Assembly: GCA_019843655.1 (NCBI GenBank)
Contig: JACDQD010000106.1
Location: forward strand, 62,001 to 126,000
Source of the DNA: Lethocerus indicus
Taxonomy: Eukaryota > Arthropoda > Insecta > Hemiptera > Belostomatidae
DNA: 64,000 bases
Direction of reading: 5' to 3'
Position numbers and translations under genes: made by a program. The notes below the pieces were generated by a model. The model was not told the origin of the DNA. It was given only the letters and a program-made list of their open reading frames with translations, and did no database searches. Position 1 is the stretch's first letter, and each line of letters opens with the position of its first letter. Of this stretch, positions 61,645-64,000 are shown piece after piece.

Positions 61645-64000
61645 CTGTAACAGAAGAAAGGAGGATGCATTAGAGATTTGCGGAGGGAGCAAAAACTTGC
61701 TTATTACATAACTTCGGCCTTACGTCAACTGGTTTACCCGTATATCATATTATCATTCAATGAAAATTTACTATCAATTGTATTCTTCATTAGGTAAGTT
61801 ATTGCGACACAGGTGTGTGAAGTATTCTGAGTTGTCAACACTGTTCATATTATGTACGAATACCCAAACTACTTAGGCGTTATAATTTTACAGTCAGAAC
61901 AACAACTCAAGTTCGGTTGGGCTAAAGAGTACAAAATATGGTTATAATAAAATAATTCTCCCGCGATAAACATGTCACCGCATACCAATATTGGTATACT
62001 TCATTAGTGAATAAAAGCCAAAAAAGACACTTTGAATTATTGTCTTAAGCACAGTAATTGTATGCTATAAAAATAAGCGAATTTTATAAACTTAAGAAAT
62101 ATTTAACAAAAGCAGTGAACAGAAATATTTAAAGGCGAAGTACAGGGTTATTACAGAGTGGTGCAAAGACCCCAGGAACGTCCCCCCCATCTTATATTTT
62201 CATTAAGGCTAAAGGTCACGACCTTCTCGTGCATGCTCCACAAAGGTTGAGGCCCCATTAATATATAAAAGTGGAAAAAAATTGTGCGTCGGGGGCTTAA
62301 AATTTATGACGTTTGTTAGGCACCATTAAAGTTGATTGTTGTACTCGAATATTTCCAAATATAACACGCCCAAATATATCTCGCGACACAAATTCCCTTC
62401 TGTAAAATTCCTATAGTCTTCTAAATAAAAACATGCACACCAGGTTATAGAAGCGACTACCGGGCTTCCTCAACCTGTCCACTGAAATCGATCTGAGAAT
62501 AGTAACAAGGAATTTACGAGAAACTGACATAAATAATTAGTCAGATATAAATCATTTATCTAAACCGATATGGATTTTTGAAAAATATTAAGTGAGGATT
62601 GTGTGACATCGTATAACGTATTTCTTTCTGTTATCGAATTATCGAATAGTGTAATTAATTTATGTAAGGTTAATGTTTTACCAAATGTTGAATTAGCATC
62701 GTAATGACAATAAAACAAGTACGAAGTTAAACAATATGGAAATATTTGTTACTACAGTTCTTTTGTATAGGTAAGAAAAGCGAGCCTTAAGAGACAAATC
62801 CGGATTGAATCTCGACACCGATTGTCGGAATGCAGGACACGAAATCGGTAGAACTCAAGAAAGAATCGGTCTCGGGAGGGGGGCAACGTAATGCTCGGCG
62901 GGTGTGTCTGCCATCGATCGAATATAAATCCGGCCCCGGATTTTCGGATCGTCATGGGACCGGTGATTGGTTTATTTTGGTAAGTTCAGGGCCTGGGTTT
63001 GGTGGTGGAGGGGAGTGGTTGCATGCCGAGAGGCGGTGATGCGCTCTGACAGAATGAGCGGCGTGATTCCGCCCCCCCGACTTTATGTGAAACGGAAGCC
63101 GCACACCGGGGAGTGGCTCAAGGAGGGCTTGGCAATGGGGACAGAGAAAGAGCGAGACCGAGAGAGAGAGAGAGCGATGGAGGGAGGGAGTGGAAGATTG
63201 AGAGAAAGCAGGGACAAAGTAGGGACGGTGTTAGGGAGGGGAGTACAGGTAATAGGGACTGACGTACACTAAAGGGAGGAAAGTGGGCCGTCCTAACCAC
63301 CGTCACCTTCCTACGGAGAACGGCGACGACACTTTACCCATCCACCCCCACCTACAACAAGATTCGAGAATCTGTCCTAGGGGACCAGCCACTAAAACAA
63401 TGTTTGGAAAATCTTATTATTTAAAATTATAAGTCTACGCATAAGAATATATTTTCAACTAATTTAAATCAGTTAATGGTAATAATTATTATAGTACATA
63501 CATTTTGGTTGTACCATTAATAAATATTCCGATTTATAAGCTATAATTTATGAATAGCGTATGGATAAAGAATTGTCAGTATAATGTATTTGGCTGGAGG
63601 TCCATTAGTGTTATAAAATATTCGATTTTCCATTTTTTTGTTTGCGTAAGAATCCTGTCAATATATTTGACAGGATCCCATCTACTACGTGCTGTTGAAC
63701 AGAAATGATACCAACAATATAAATACAATGTTACTCTCTACTCTCTAAATTGGTTTCAGGTTTAAAGTAATTGTTTGGCAAGGGTTTCGAATATTCAGTG
63801 TCATGGTATTGTCAAAACAAAACAAAAACAAACAAAAAAAGCCGGTAACAACAGTCACTTGAGATGACTATATTTAAATAATACCAGTATAATATAAATA
63901 GCGAATAACAAATTGTAATATTGAAATTGATTAGAATTTATTCAACTATCTAAGCATGATCTTCACGAATAATAATTGTCAGAGGAATGAGTTCATCTCT
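61645..64000 (-). other. cpo intron running off the window
   Basis: About 2.4 kb with a short GA-rich tract near 63157-63174. I looked for the exon encoding the RRM1 RNP2 strand and helix 1 and did not find it, so it probably lies beyond 64000. Confidence 0.6.
63157..63174. repeat. short (GA)n tract
   Basis: GA-rich stretch in the upstream cpo intron. Confidence 0.75.

Overview
The window is eukaryotic nuclear DNA and looks like an arthropod, probably an insect. Very short conserved exons (54-206 nt) with standard GT-AG boundaries sit in introns of 2-11 kb. The rest is AT-rich noncoding DNA with many (CT)n, (GA)n and (AT)n microsatellites and non-autonomous transposons. I see no bacterial-style gene, operon, rRNA, tRNA or CRISPR array, and I cannot name the species.

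One gene explains all the coding signal I can support: the minus-strand gene couch potato (cpo), the insect relative of vertebrate RBPMS and nematode mec-8, encoding an RNA-binding protein with two RRM domains. It is read from high to low coordinates. The visible exons are 61591-61644, 53005-53067 and 44204-44342 (rest of RRM1), 32877-33016 (Ala/Pro/His-rich linker), 30133-30338 (linker and first half of RRM2), 24223-24400 (second half of RRM2) and a probable last exon at 22026-22061. Intron phases agree at every junction, giving about 271 codons. The promoter, the N-terminus and the first half of RRM1 (with its RNP2 motif) lie beyond position 64000. An AT-rich stretch of about 4.1 kb, roughly 17890-22025, is a plausible long 3' UTR.

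Layout: 1-17.0 kb is downstream flank with microsatellites, one half-copy of a foldback-like repeat (7.74-8.50 kb), relics of the same repeat family (2.3, 3.5 and perhaps 13.2 kb) and a cluster of TAATTA sites (4.4-4.56 kb). At 17.0-17.55 kb lie a broken mariner transposase and a Ty3/gypsy reverse-transcriptase scrap. From 17.9 to 64 kb is the cpo gene. Its introns hold two near-complete foldback-like elements (27.33-29.29 and 48.31-50.15 kb), a 330-bp piggyBac-type MITE with TTAA target sites (32.17-32.50 kb), a 137-bp TA-flanked MITE (31.16-31.30 kb) and several strong hairpins.

The most unusual item is the foldback-like family. It combines long inverted arms, arrays of a 70-bp unit that change orientation inside the element, a hairpin-forming module of about 65 bp (GACGGCG...CGCCGTC) and a two-hairpin terminal module. 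Copies share modules but differ in arm content, so the family looks modular. I do not recognise it as a named family.
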